Origin: Pseudomonadota bacterium
Lineage (GTDB): Bacteria; Pseudomonadota; Alphaproteobacteria; Rhizobiales; MH13
Length of the DNA stretch: 64,000 nt
Assembly (NCBI GenBank): GCA_039024915.1
Contig: JBCCPK010000007.1
Coordinates: 240,620 to 304,619 of the forward strand
Reading direction: 5' to 3'
Position numbers and translations under genes: made by a program. The notes below the pieces were generated by a model. It searched no databases and was not told where the DNA came from. It was given only the letters and a program-made list of their open reading frames with translations. Shown here piece by piece: positions 8,357 through 16,839 of the stretch. How positions within the stretch are numbered: position 1 is the first letter of the stretch; each line of letters opens with the position of its first letter.

Positions 8357-9630
8357 AGCGCGATCTCCGGAAAGGCCACCAGGAGCACAGTACCCAGCAC
8401 AAGCAGGCCGAAGAACGGCAACGCGTACAGTGCAACCTGGAAGATGTTGCGGCCCGTCATGCCCTGAATGACAAAAAGATTGAACCCCACCGGCGGCGTG
8501 ATTTGGCTCATCTCAACAACAAGCACCAGGAAGATGCCGAACCATATCAGATCGATGCCTGCTGCCTCGACCATCGGCAGGATAATGGATGTTGTGAGGA
8601 CCACAATCGAAATGCCGTCGAGAAAGCAGCCCAGAACCACGAAGAACAGGGTCAACGCAGCAAGCAGCATATAAGGTGACAGCTCCATGACGCTGATCCA
8701 TGACGCCAGTTCTCTGGGAATACGCGTGTATCCCATTGCGACCGTCAGGAACGCCGCGCCAGCGAGGATGAAGGCGATCATGCAACTGGTGCGGGTGGCG
8801 CCGAGCAACGCTTCAGTAAAACTCTCCCGTGTCAGCGTGCCGGAAAGCCACGATAGAACCAAAGCACAGAAGACACCGACGGCCGCCGCCTCCGTTGGAG
8901 AGGCAAGTCCTGCGTAGATCGAGCCAATCACAGCCACGATTAAAAGAATGACCGGCAAGAGCCGCCGAGTTGCAGCGATACGGTCGCGCAGAGGAATGGC
9001 ATCTTCCGAGGCAGGCATCTTATCCCTGTTCGTGAGCGCCCAGACGGCAGTGAAACCCATGAACAGGGTTGCAAGCATGATGCCCGGCAACACGCCTGCA
9101 ATGAAAAGCCGTGCGATCGACTGTTCGGTGGCAGCGCCATAAACGATCAAGATGATCGAGGGCGGAATGAGCAGACCCAGTGTCCCGGATCCTGCCAAGG
9201 TGCCAATTGCGATGCGCGGGTCATATCCCCTTTGCGCAAGCTCTGGCAGCGCCATGCGCCCAATCGTGGCGGTCGTGGCCGCCGACGAGCCCGAGACCGC
9301 CGCAAAGATGGTGCAGCCCAGTATGTTCACATGCAGCAACCGTCCAGGTAGCCCGCGCATCCACGGTGCAAGACCGGCGAACATGTCTTGGCTGAGCCGC
9401 GAGCGAAACAGAATTTCGCCCATCCAGATGAACATGGGCAGCGCGGTCAGCTCCCAGGAGTTGAGCTTACCCCAAATGGTCGTTGCCATAACGGTTCCGA
9501 CCGGAACATTGGTGGCGATCACGATCCCCACAATAGCCACGGCAGCAAGGGCCAACGAGACCCATAAGCCTAAGGCCAAAGCGGCAAGCATTAACCCGCC
9601 CAACAGTAGCGCGAGCGTCTCAATCGCCAT
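8323..9630 (-). CDS. dctM: TRAP transporter large permease (DctM family)
   Basis: Membrane subunit that moves an organic acid in symport with sodium, fed by the periplasmic binding protein. The 435 residues form about 12 membrane helices with family motifs (PMFIWMGEILFRS near the N-terminus, GSGTLGLLIPPSI around residue 150, and a C-terminal ITPPVGFNLFVIQG). Overlaps dctQ by one base. The encoded transporter opens divergently from the hydantoinase/oxoprolinase gene, which suggests a cyclic amide or amino-acid-derived substrate. Confidence 0.95.
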   Translation of the reverse strand: MAIETLALLLGGLMLAALALGLWVSLALAAVAIVGIVIATNVPVGTVMATTIWGKLNSWELTALPMFIWMGEILFRSRLSQDMFAGLAPWMRGLPGRLLHVNILGCTIFAAVSGSSAATTATIGRMALPELAQRGYDPRIAIGTLAGSGTLGLLIPPSIILIVYGAATEQSIARLFIAGVLPGIMLATLFMGFTAVWALTNRDKMPASEDAIPLRDRIAATRRLLPVILLIVAVIGSIYAGLASPTEAAAVGVFCALVLSWLSGTLTRESFTEALLGATRTSCMIAFILAGAAFLTVAMGYTRIPRELASWISVMELSPYMLLAALTLFFVVLGCFLDGISIVVLTTSIILPMVEAAGIDLIWFGIFLVLVVEMSQITPPVGFNLFVIQGMTGRNIFQVALYALPFFGLLVLGTVLLVAFPEIALWLPETMLSNN

Positions 9631-10226
9631 TAGACGCGCCCTTCGCTTGGATTGGAGCTATCCACGACAGGCGCATTGAGCGCATCGGCCTTGCGCTCTT
9701 CCCACGCCTGGTAGGTTGGAATGCCCTGGGTCACCACACGGGCAAACTCATCAAGCAGCGAGATTGCAAAGACGATCAGACCAGCTGCCAAAGCCGATTG
9801 CGGAATCCACAGCCGAACCGGGATCACCCCAAAAGAAACCGAGTTGAACTGGATGGAATCGATCACAAGCAGCACAGCATGGTAGGACGCGTAGGCTGCC
9901 AGGGCAGCGCCCAAAGCCAGAACAAGCGCCTCCAGCCATCGCCTAACGTGCAACGGCACAGCCTTGATCAGCATCGAAACACGGATGTGATCAGCTCGTC
10001 GCAGTGTCGAAGCAAGCGCCAGAAAGGTCGCCGCAACGAAAAGAAAGCCCGCAATCTCGTTGAGGGAGGGCACCGTTAGGCCGAGGATCGGCAAATTGAA
10101 TGCGCGCAAAACGCCATCAACGATCCGGCCGAATACCTGAACCAAAACAAGGGCCGCGATCAGACAAAGGCAGGCGGCGGCGGCAAAAGATGATGCTTTA
10201 TAGAGCCCGTCGAGAACCGATCGCAT
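9630..10226 (-). CDS. dctQ: TRAP transporter small permease (DctQ family)
   Basis: Four-helix membrane subunit of 198 residues that partners DctM. Helices are visible at about residues 12-38, 58-78, 95-117 and 137-160, and the FLFVAATFLALASTLRRADHIRVS segment (read as FLFVAATFLA then LRRADHIRV) is the usual DctQ signature. It lies between dctP and dctM; the 81-base gap to dctP holds a stable hairpin. Confidence 0.93.
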   Translation of the reverse strand: MRSVLDGLYKASSFAAAACLCLIAALVLVQVFGRIVDGVLRAFNLPILGLTVPSLNEIAGFLFVAATFLALASTLRRADHIRVSMLIKAVPLHVRRWLEALVLALGAALAAYASYHAVLLVIDSIQFNSVSFGVIPVRLWIPQSALAAGLIVFAISLLDEFARVVTQGIPTYQAWEERKADALNAPVVDSSNPSEGRV

Positions 10227-10271
10227 GAAGGCCTCCCTTCGCCAGCGATGTGAAAAGGCTTCAGTGGAAAA

Positions 10272-10296
10272 TGGGCGGCGCCTTCAGCACCGCCCA
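10272..10296 (-). terminator. Intercistronic hairpin after dctP
   Basis: Seven-base arms TGGGCGG (10272-10278) and CCGCCCA (10290-10296) enclose an 11-base loop just after the dctP stop. On the minus strand a short T-rich stretch follows. Such partial terminators or mRNA-stabilising hairpins are common after binding-protein genes and would raise dctP expression above the permease genes. Confidence 0.55.
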
Positions 10297-10307
10297 ATCC
10301 CTTTTTC

Positions 10308-11285
10308 TTACATTCCGTCTTCGTAAGCCTGGATGACCGCCTGGCCAGCCTCACCGGCCTCCGAAAGCCATTCTGCCGTCATGGTCTGCCCGATGCTGGA
10401 CAACTGAGTGGACAGGGTATCGGACGGTTCAACCACCGACATGCCATTTTCCGAGAGGGTCATTGTCTTTGAGCCGGTTTCCTCTTCTGACATGGCCCAA
10501 CCGCGCGTCTCGGCGGCCTCAGCGGCTTCCATCAGAGCGGCCTGCTCTTCTTCTGTAAGTGCGTCAAACGCGCTCTGATTGACGATCACCATGTTCTTGG
10601 GCAGCCAGGCGCGCGTGTCGTGATAGGTGGAAACGAAGTCCCAGGCCTGCGACGCAACGCCCGTCGACGGCGAAGTGATCATGGCATCAACGCGGCCGGT
10701 CGAGAACGCGGTCGGGATGTCGCCGGCTTCGACCTGCGTCGGCACCGCACCCATCAGGCTGGCAAGTCTCTCGGTCGCAGCATTGTAGGCACGGAAGCGC
10801 ACCCCATCCATTTGCGTCGCATCGGTCACTTCCATGCCCGCGTAGATGCCTTGCGGTGGCCACGGCACGGCAAACAGAAGCATCAAGCCCTCTTCCGCCA
10901 GGAGTTCGGCGATTGCGGGCTCGGACGCTGCCCACAGCGCCGCGGCTTCTTCGTAGCTTGTGGCGAGGAAGGGAATGGAATCGATGCCGTAAAGCGCATT
11001 TTCGTTCGACAGCCGCGAGATCAGCACTTCACCGATCGGCGCAAGCTGACGGCGAACCGAATCCTTGATCTCCGGATGGCCAAACAATGAACCCGCCGAA
11101 TGGACGGTGATATCCAGCGTGCCACCGGTCGCTTCACGCACATCATCGGCAAACTGTAAGATGTTTTGCGTGTGAAAGATGCTGTCACCGTACGGCGTCG
11201 GCATATCCCAGGCGGTCTGCGCCCAGGCGCCTGATGCCGCCATCGAAACAGCTCCAGCAAGAGCCATAGTCTTGAAGACGTTCAT
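10308..11285 (-). CDS. dctP: TRAP transporter periplasmic substrate-binding protein (DctP family)
   Basis: Protein of 325 residues with a Sec signal peptide (MNVFKTMALAGAVSMAASGAWA, cut near residue 22; written in two parts MNVFKTMALAG and AVSMAASGAWA). The mature domain has the DctP fold, with the conserved arginine region GVRFRAYNAATERLA at about residues 162-176, which binds the substrate carboxylate, and IPTAFSTGRVDAM afterwards. First gene of the dctPQM operon. The substrate is not readable from sequence; the divergent hydantoinase/oxoprolinase hints at 5-oxoproline, a hydantoin or a similar compound. Confidence 0.93.
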   Translation of the reverse strand: MNVFKTMALAGAVSMAASGAWAQTAWDMPTPYGDSIFHTQNILQFADDVREATGGTLDITVHSAGSLFGHPEIKDSVRRQLAPIGEVLISRLSNENALYGIDSIPFLATSYEEAAALWAASEPAIAELLAEEGLMLLFAVPWPPQGIYAGMEVTDATQMDGVRFRAYNAATERLASLMGAVPTQVEAGDIPTAFSTGRVDAMITSPSTGVASQAWDFVSTYHDTRAWLPKNMVIVNQSAFDALTEEEQAALMEAAEAAETRGWAMSEEETGSKTMTLSENGMSVVEPSDTLSTQLSSIGQTMTAEWLSEAGEAGQAVIQAYEDGM

Positions 11286-11378
11286 AATTTTCCCCTCTGT
11301 AACCTACGTGCTCGGGGGCCTTACGCCCGCCTGCACGCTTATTGCTGACGGAGCAGCAAGGGGAGGTTGACGCCACAC

Positions 11379-11391
11379 TGACAATTTGTCA
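11379..11391. promoter_or_regulatory. Palindrome between dctP and the hydantoinase gene
   Basis: TGACAATTTGTCA is a 13-base perfect dyad (six-base arms, one-base centre) about 90 bases upstream of dctP and about 100 bases upstream of the divergent hyuAB gene. It is the size of a MarR-type operator, and a MarR-family gene ends the same transcription unit. It also contains a TTGACA-like -35 element on the minus strand. Function is inferred from position only. Confidence 0.45.
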
Positions 11392-11432
11392 ACATTTTAC
11401 CAGTGATTAGTTGTTGTTGCGCTGCACAAGCA

Positions 11433-11457
11433 GTGAGCATGCCTAGGTTTTGCTCAC
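11433..11457. repeat. Inverted repeat in the hyuAB leader
   Basis: GTGAGCA (11433-11439) and TGCTCAC (11451-11457) are perfect seven-base arms 11 bases apart, about 30 bases upstream of the hyuAB start codon. This could be an operator or an mRNA hairpin in the leader. Confidence 0.4.
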
Positions 11458-11488
11458 GAGGTAGCGCGCAGATGGGGGTGCGGACACC

Positions 11489-14400
11489 ATGGCGAAGACA
11501 CAAATGGCCGGGGCGGAAGACGCCTCAGGTGGCCGATGGGATTTCTGGATCGATCGCGGTGGCACCTTTACCGATATCGTCGCGCGCACACCGCAGGGTG
11601 AGCTGCGGACGATGAAGATGCTTTCGGAAAATCCCGAAGCCTATCGGGATGCCGCCGTTGAAGGCATTCGGCGTTTCATGGACGTTGCTGCCGGCGGCAA
11701 GGTGGCTGCCGATCAGATCGCCACCGTCAAGATGGGCACCACGGTGGCCACCAACGCACTTCTTGAGCGCAAGGGTGAGCCGACGGCCCTTCTGATCACG
11801 AGGGGTTTTCGCGACGCCTTGAAGTTAGGCTACCAGGCTAGACCCGACATCTTCGCCAAGAACATTATTCTCCCCGAACAACTCTATGATGCCGTCATCG
11901 AGATTGATGAGCGCGTTCTGGCGGACGGCACGGTCGAGTTGGAGATCAAAGATGAGGCGATCGACCGGGCGCTCGATGCCGTTGAGAAAGGCGGCTACAA
12001 GGCGATAGCGATTACTCTCATGCATGCCTACGCCTACCCCGAACATGAGCGACGGATCGCAGAACGCGCCCGAGCACGCGGGATCCCCCAGGTTTCGGTG
12101 AGCCACGAGGCATCACCGCTGGTCAAACTGGTCGGGCGCGGCGATACGACGGTGGTCGATGCCTATCTTTCCCCGATCCTGCGCCGCTATGTGAATCAGG
12201 TTGCTGACGAATTGGGTGTCGAAGGCTCCGGCTGCCGCCTGATGTTCATGATGTCTTCGGGCGGATTGACGGCCGCCGACCTCTTCCAGGGCAAGGACGC
12301 CATACTGTCCGGGCCCGCAGGCGGTGTTGTCGGTGCAGTGCAGACCGCCGCGATGGCCGGTTTCGACAAGATCATCGGTTTTGACATGGGCGGCACATCC
12401 ACCGACGTCTCCCACTATGCCGGCGGCTACGAACGCGCCTTCGACACGGAAGTTGCCGGCGTCCGAATTCGCGCGCCGATGATGCGCATTCACACGGTTG
12501 CCGCCGGTGGCGGTTCCATCCTGCACTACGCCGACGGCCGCTTCCAGGTTGGTCCGGACTCAGCGGGAGCGAACCCAGGACCCGCCTGCTACCGGCGCGG
12601 CGGCCCGCTTGCGGTGACCGATGCAAACGTGATGGTTGGCAAACTGCAACCCGACCTGTTTCCCGCGATCTTCGGACCCGATCAGGACCAGCCGATCGAC
12701 GCAGAAGAAGTCAGCAGAAGGTTTGCCTCGCTTGCCGCCGAAATCGGCGATGGCCGAAGCCCTGAAGAGATCGCCGACGGCTTCCTGCGCATTGCGGTCG
12801 AGAACATGGCGAATGCGGTCAAGACCATCTCCGTGCAGCGCGGGTACGATGTGACCAATTATGCACTGGTCTCGTTCGGCGGCGCCGGTGGCCAACACAC
12901 CTGCGCCATCGCCGACAGGCTGGGGATGACCACCGCGCACATCCACCCCTATTCCGGTTTGTTGTCGGCTTATGGGATGGGGCTTGCCAGCATCTACGCA
13001 TCCCGAACGAAAGCGCTTGTTGAGCCACTGGGTGGCGAAGCTCAAGCGGCACTGGACGCCCTTATCGATGAGCTTCGGAAACAGGTCTTCGACGAATTAG
13101 CTGCCCAGGGCGTCGGTCGGCGGGCCGTCCGATGGTCACCTGTCCTGCATCTGCGCTACGAGGGCACCGACACGACAATCGACCTCGACTTCTCCAGCCG
13201 CGACATCTGCGCCGTGCGCACGCACTTTGAAGCAGAGCACAAGGCGCAATTCGGCTTCACCTATCCTGGCCGCACAGTGATCATCGAAAGCGTGGAGGTT
13301 CAGGGTGCAGACGCCACAACCGCCGGTCGACCCGAGGAGGAAGTCTCCACCGTCGAGGGGGAAGCACAGGCCTACAAGTCAACGCGCATCTTCACCGGCG
13401 GCGAATGGCACGACGCAGCGATCTTTCGCCGCGCCGACGCTCATCCAGGGCAGACGGTCACCGGACCGGCAATACTCGTCGAAGACCACCAGACGGTGGT
13501 CATCGAACCGGGCTGGCAGGCGCAGATAACGGCGCGCGACCATCTGGTTCTCAAGCGGATTGAAGCAAAGAAACGCGACAGCGCAATCGGCACCGACGCA
13601 GACCCGGTGATGCTCGAGGTCTTCAACAACCTGTTCATGTCCATCGCCGAGCAGATGGGCGAGACACTGCAGAAAACATCCTCCTCGGTGAACATAAAAG
13701 AGCGGCTTGATTTCTCCTGCGCGGTCTTTGATCGCCATGGCGCACTGGTCGCGAACGCACCGCACATGCCGGTGCATCTAGGGTCCATGGACCGCTCGGT
13801 CGAAGCCATCATCCGCCAGAACGAGGGGTCCGTTCGGCCCGGCGACGTTTATGCGCTGAACGCCCCCTACAATGGCGGCACGCACTTGCCCGATATCACA
13901 GCCGTCACGCCGGTCTTCGATGAAGCCGAGACGGACATCCTGTTCTGGGTCGCCTCACGCGGGCACCATGCGGATGTCGGTGGAACGGCGCCGGGGTCCA
14001 TGACGCCACTTGCCACCTCTGTGGAAGAAGAAGGCGTCCTGTTCGATAACTTCAAAGTCGTCGACCAAGGCGTCTTTCAGGAAGCCGCGTTACGCACGCT
14101 GCTGACCGACCACCCCTACCCTGTCCGCAACCCTGACCAGAACGTTGCGGACCTCAAGGCGCAGATAGCAGCCAACGAGAAGGGTGTGCACGAGATGCGC
14201 CGGATTACCGAGCAATTCGGATGGGACGTCGTCTCGGCCTATATGGGCCATGTTCAAGACAATGCCGAAGAGAGCGTGCGGCGGGTTCTCGAACGGCTTG
14301 ACGACTGTGAGATCGAGTATCCGACTGATCAGGGCGCTGTGATCAAGGTGCGCATTGCGGTTGATCGTCAGAAGAGGGAAGCGACCGTCGATTTCACCGG

Positions 14401-15130
14401 CACCTGTGAGCAGCAACCCAACAATTTCAATGCACCTGAACCGGTGTCGAGAGCCGCGGTGCTGTACGTATTTCGCGTTCTCACCGAGCAGCCGATCCCG
14501 ATGAACGCAGGCTGCCTGAAACCGATCAAGCTGATCATCCCAGAAGGCTCCATGCTGCGCCCAAGCTTCCCTGCTGCGGTGGTGGCAGGCAATGTCGAAA
14601 CGTCGCAGCATGTGACCAACGCGATGTTCTGCGCCACCAAGGCGCTTGCCGCCGCGCAAGGCACAATGAACAATCTCACATTCGGCAACGCGACCTACCA
14701 GTACTACGAGACCATCTGTTCCGGCGCGCCCGCTGGGCCTGGCTTCTCGGGCACCTCGGGCGTCCATACACATATGACGAACTCACGCCTTACGGACCCG
14801 GAAGTACTGGAAATGCGCTTCCCGGTTGTCCTTGAAGATTTCCACATCGAAGAAGGTTCGGGCGGGCGCGGGCATTGGTCAGCAGGCGATGGAACCCGGC
14901 GCGCAATCCGGTTCTTGGAAACGATGGACTGCGCGGTTCTGTCTTCCCATCGCCAAATTCCACCACCTGGCGTTGATGGCGGCGAGCCGGGGCGACTGGG
15001 CAGAGCCGAGGTGCGCCGCAACTCCGGCGACATGGAAACCCTGCGCAGCTGTGACCAAACGGTTCTGCAGCCCGGGGAAGCGATCATCATGACCACGCCA
15101 ACGGGCGGCGGATATGGACGCAAGAGTTGA
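11489..15130 (+). CDS. Fused hydantoinase/5-oxoprolinase (HyuA-HyuB type)
   Basis: ATP-dependent enzyme of 1213 residues that opens a cyclic amide such as 5-oxoproline or a hydantoin. The N-terminal half (to about residue 690) is HyuA-like with two actin-type ATP-binding elements, [10 protein letters not shown] at residue 22 and [13 protein letters not shown] near 296. The C-terminal half (from about residue 700, [19 protein letters not shown]) is HyuB-like, with [21 protein letters not shown] and the C-terminal TGGGYG. Many bacteria encode the halves separately; the fused form matches the length of eukaryotic 5-oxoprolinase. Divergent from a TRAP transporter that probably supplies its substrate. 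Which cyclic amide is used cannot be told from sequence. Confidence 0.92.
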   Translation: MAKTQMAGAEDASGGRWDFWIDRGGTFTDIVARTPQGELRTMKMLSENPEAYRDAAVEGIRRFMDVAAGGKVAADQIATVKMGTTVATNALLERKGEPTALLITRGFRDALKLGYQARPDIFAKNIILPEQLYDAVIEIDERVLADGTVELEIKDEAIDRALDAVEKGGYKAIAITLMHAYAYPEHERRIAERARARGIPQVSVSHEASPLVKLVGRGDTTVVDAYLSPILRRYVNQVADELGVEGSGCRLMFMMSSGGLTAADLFQGKDAILSGPAGGVVGAVQTAAMAGFDKIIGFDMGGTSTDVSHYAGGYERAFDTEVAGVRIRAPMMRIHTVAAGGGSILHYADGRFQVGPDSAGANPGPACYRRGGPLAVTDANVMVGKLQPDLFPAIFGPDQDQPIDAEEVSRRFASLAAEIGDGRSPEEIADGFLRIAVENMANAVKTISVQRGYDVTNYALVSFGGAGGQHTCAIADRLGMTTAHIHPYSGLLSAYGMGLASIYASRTKALVEPLGGEAQAALDALIDELRKQVFDELAAQGVGRRAVRWSPVLHLRYEGTDTTIDLDFSSRDICAVRTHFEAEHKAQFGFTYPGRTVIIESVEVQGADATTAGRPEEEVSTVEGEAQAYKSTRIFTGGEWHDAAIFRRADAHPGQTVTGPAILVEDHQTVVIEPGWQAQITARDHLVLKRIEAKKRDSAIGTDADPVMLEVFNNLFMSIAEQMGETLQKTSSSVNIKERLDFSCAVFDRHGALVANAPHMPVHLGSMDRSVEAIIRQNEGSVRPGDVYALNAPYNGGTHLPDITAVTPVFDEAETDILFWVASRGHHADVGGTAPGSMTPLATSVEEEGVLFDNFKVVDQGVFQEAALRTLLTDHPYPVRNPDQNVADLKAQIAANEKGVHEMRRITEQFGWDVVSAYMGHVQDNAEESVRRVLERLDDCEIEYPTDQGAVIKVRIAVDRQKREATVDFTGTCEQQPNNFNAPEPVSRAAVLYVFRVLTEQPIPMNAGCLKPIKLIIPEGSMLRPSFPAAVVAGNVETSQHVTNAMFCATKALAAAQGTMNNLTFGNATYQYYETICSGAPAGPGFSGTSGVHTHMTNSRLTDPEVLEMRFPVVLEDFHIEEGSGGRGHWSAGDGTRRAIRFLETMDCAVLSSHRQIPPPGVDGGEPGRLGRAEVRRNSGDMETLRSCDQTVLQPGEAIIMTTPTGGGYGRKS

Positions 15131-15161
15131 CGAAAACAGCGTTTAGGCGCTTGGTCGTGTC

Positions 15162-15779
15162 ATGACTATCGAACTCTATCTCGCCTACGTCTTCGCCACT
15201 GTGGTGGTGCTTGCAGTTCCCGGCCCAACCATCCTGCTCGTCATCTCGTACGCGCTGAGCCAAGGGCGGCGCGCGGCCTTGTCCACCGTACTCGGAGTTG
15301 GCCTCGGTGACGCAATCGCCGTCACGGTCTCGCTCGCCGGGCTTGGCGCCATCATGGCGGCTTCGGCGACGGCATTCACGGTGCTTAAGTGGGTGGGCGC
15401 GGCGTACCTGATCTATCTGGGGGTCAAGATGTGGCGGACACAGCCCCAGCTGAGCCTCAGCGATGAACCATCTGTCTCGGGAAGGCGCATGACCGTTCAC
15501 ACAACGATCGTGACCGCGCTAAACCCGAAAGGTATCGCCTTTTTCATCGCGTTCCTGCCGCACTTTCTCAACCCCACCGCGCCTGCAGCGCCCCAGCTCA
15601 TTGTGCTGGGTTCCACGTTCGTGGTGCTCGGCGTTGTGAACGCTGCGATCTACGCCCTGCTCGCCGCCCATCTGCGCAGCAGGATAACCCGGCCCTCGAC
15701 ACTGCGCTGGGCAAATCGCGCCGGCGGCACCATGCTTCTTGGCGCCGGCCTGATGACGGCAGCATTGCGGCGAAGCTGA
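15162..15779 (+). CDS. LysE/RhtB-family amino acid exporter
   Basis: Protein of 205 residues with about six membrane helices and the family N-terminus LAYVFATVVVLAVPGPTILLV, here split as LAYVFATVVV and PGPTILLV. The GPT motif in the first helix and the later TALNPKGIAFFIAFLPHF segment (TALNPKG, FFIAFLPHF) are typical. It exports amino acids or related metabolites. It lies 31 bases after the hydantoinase gene on the same strand, so it may relieve build-up of glutamate or another product released there. Confidence 0.9.
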   Translation: MTIELYLAYVFATVVVLAVPGPTILLVISYALSQGRRAALSTVLGVGLGDAIAVTVSLAGLGAIMAASATAFTVLKWVGAAYLIYLGVKMWRTQPQLSLSDEPSVSGRRMTVHTTIVTALNPKGIAFFIAFLPHFLNPTAPAAPQLIVLGSTFVVLGVVNAAIYALLAAHLRSRITRPSTLRWANRAGGTMLLGAGLMTAALRRS

Positions 15780-15934
15780 GCCGTCAAATTGTGTGCACTG
15801 CAGCGGATTTGCGCATGATAAATGCGTAAGGCATTGAACTTACGTCAATTGTGCAATGCAGCGACGAATTTTGTTTTTGAAAGCGAATTGCTCGGCTAAT
15901 CTTCGCCGCGTAGACCTTTAGGGAGGCCTCACAC

Positions 15935-16018
15935 ATGAACGGACAACGCGCGTTAAACCTCGCAATTGTCTGCATCGCATTCGTCTTTATCGGTGCCATC
16001 GTTTTGGGGGTCATGTAA
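15935..16018 (+). CDS. 27-residue single-helix membrane peptide
   Basis: An ATG follows a good ribosome binding site (GGGAGG at 15921-15926, eight bases spacing) and encodes 27 residues ending in TAA. The peptide starts MNGQRALNLAIV and continues with a hydrophobic stretch to the end (FVFIGAIVLGVM): a short charged head plus one membrane helix. A strong hairpin terminator follows at 16100. The neat RBS, topology and terminator argue for a real small-protein gene that standard annotation would miss. Function unknown. Confidence 0.6.
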   Translation: MNGQRALNLAIVCIAFVFIGAIVLGVM

Positions 16019-16099
16019 GCGCGACCTCACAGTTGTGCATTCTTTCGACCTGAATTGGCAGCCGATCCGGCCACAAAAACAATAACAATGGCCATAAAT

Positions 16100-16131
16100 A
16101 AAACGGCGCCCGCTGGTCGGGCGCCGTTTTT
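16100..16131. terminator. Bidirectional rho-independent terminator
   Basis: Arms AAAACGGCGCCCG (16100-16112) and CGGGCGCCGTTTT (16118-16130) pair perfectly around a five-base loop, with T-rich flanks on both strands. It serves the small membrane peptide on the plus strand and the azoreductase gene on the minus strand. Confidence 0.92.
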
Positions 16132-16153
16132 GTTATTTAGAGCAAACAAGTCG

Positions 16154-16717
16154 CTACGCAGCCAAGGCTTCAATCTGCTGCTTGGCTTTCGCCATTGATG
16201 CGTCTGCATCCAGCATCAGCCGGTCGGCCGCCACAACGCTCACGTCGGTAATACCGATGAAGCCAAGGATGTGCTTGAGATAGGGCGTTGCAAAGTCGAT
16301 GTCGGAACCCGATTCCGTCCCGCCCGATGAAATGACGATTGTCGCTCTCTTTCCTTCAAGCAGCCCAACCGGGCCCGTATCGGTGTATTTGAACGTCTGG
16401 CCGGCGCGAGCGATCTGATCGATCCAGGCTTTTAACGCGGACGGCACCCCGAAGTTCCAGATGGGCGTCGCGATCACCAAATGATCGGCGGCTTTGACTT
16501 CTGCGACCAGTTCATCAGAGACGGCCAAAGGTGATTTATCTTCACCGCCGAAGGCTGCGCCGATCCACGAACCGTCGACGACGGGGATTCCGCCACTGAC
16601 GTCGCGGGTGACAACGCTGTCGGGACCCAGTTTTTCGATCACCTGATCAGCAAGCGTCCGGCTGACCGACTGCTCACCACGGGGAGAAACCAGAATTTTC
16701 AAAACGGCATGTGCCAC
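16154..16717 (-). CDS. azoR: FMN-dependent NADH-azoreductase
   Basis: Flavodoxin-fold enzyme of 187 residues that reduces azo compounds and quinones by two electrons with NADH. Family landmarks are the N-terminal phosphate-binding segment SPRGEQSVSRTLAD (residues 12-25), TPIWNFGVPSALKAWIDQI (written TPIWNFGVPS and LKAWIDQI, about residues 84-103), and the SSGGTESG loop. Monocistronic on the minus strand, ending at a strong terminator; it starts about 120 bases after the metH stop. Probably a quinone/aldehyde detoxification enzyme. Confidence 0.93.
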   Translation of the reverse strand: MAHAVLKILVSPRGEQSVSRTLADQVIEKLGPDSVVTRDVSGGIPVVDGSWIGAAFGGEDKSPLAVSDELVAEVKAADHLVIATPIWNFGVPSALKAWIDQIARAGQTFKYTDTGPVGLLEGKRATIVISSGGTESGSDIDFATPYLKHILGFIGITDVSVVAADRLMLDADASMAKAKQQIEALAA

Positions 16718-16839
16718 GCTTGTGCTCCTTTCAATATCGTTGGAGCGAAGGTGGCGAATGGTGGTCGTTTAGAGAAGACGGACGAATGGCAACGCGCCGT
16801 TCGCAATTGGACAACAATGAACAGGATACGGGCGTACCG

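Noticed and set aside
12113..14773. Minus-strand frames inside the hydantoinase gene
   Set aside because: All are antisense shadows of a full-length, motif-rich gene.
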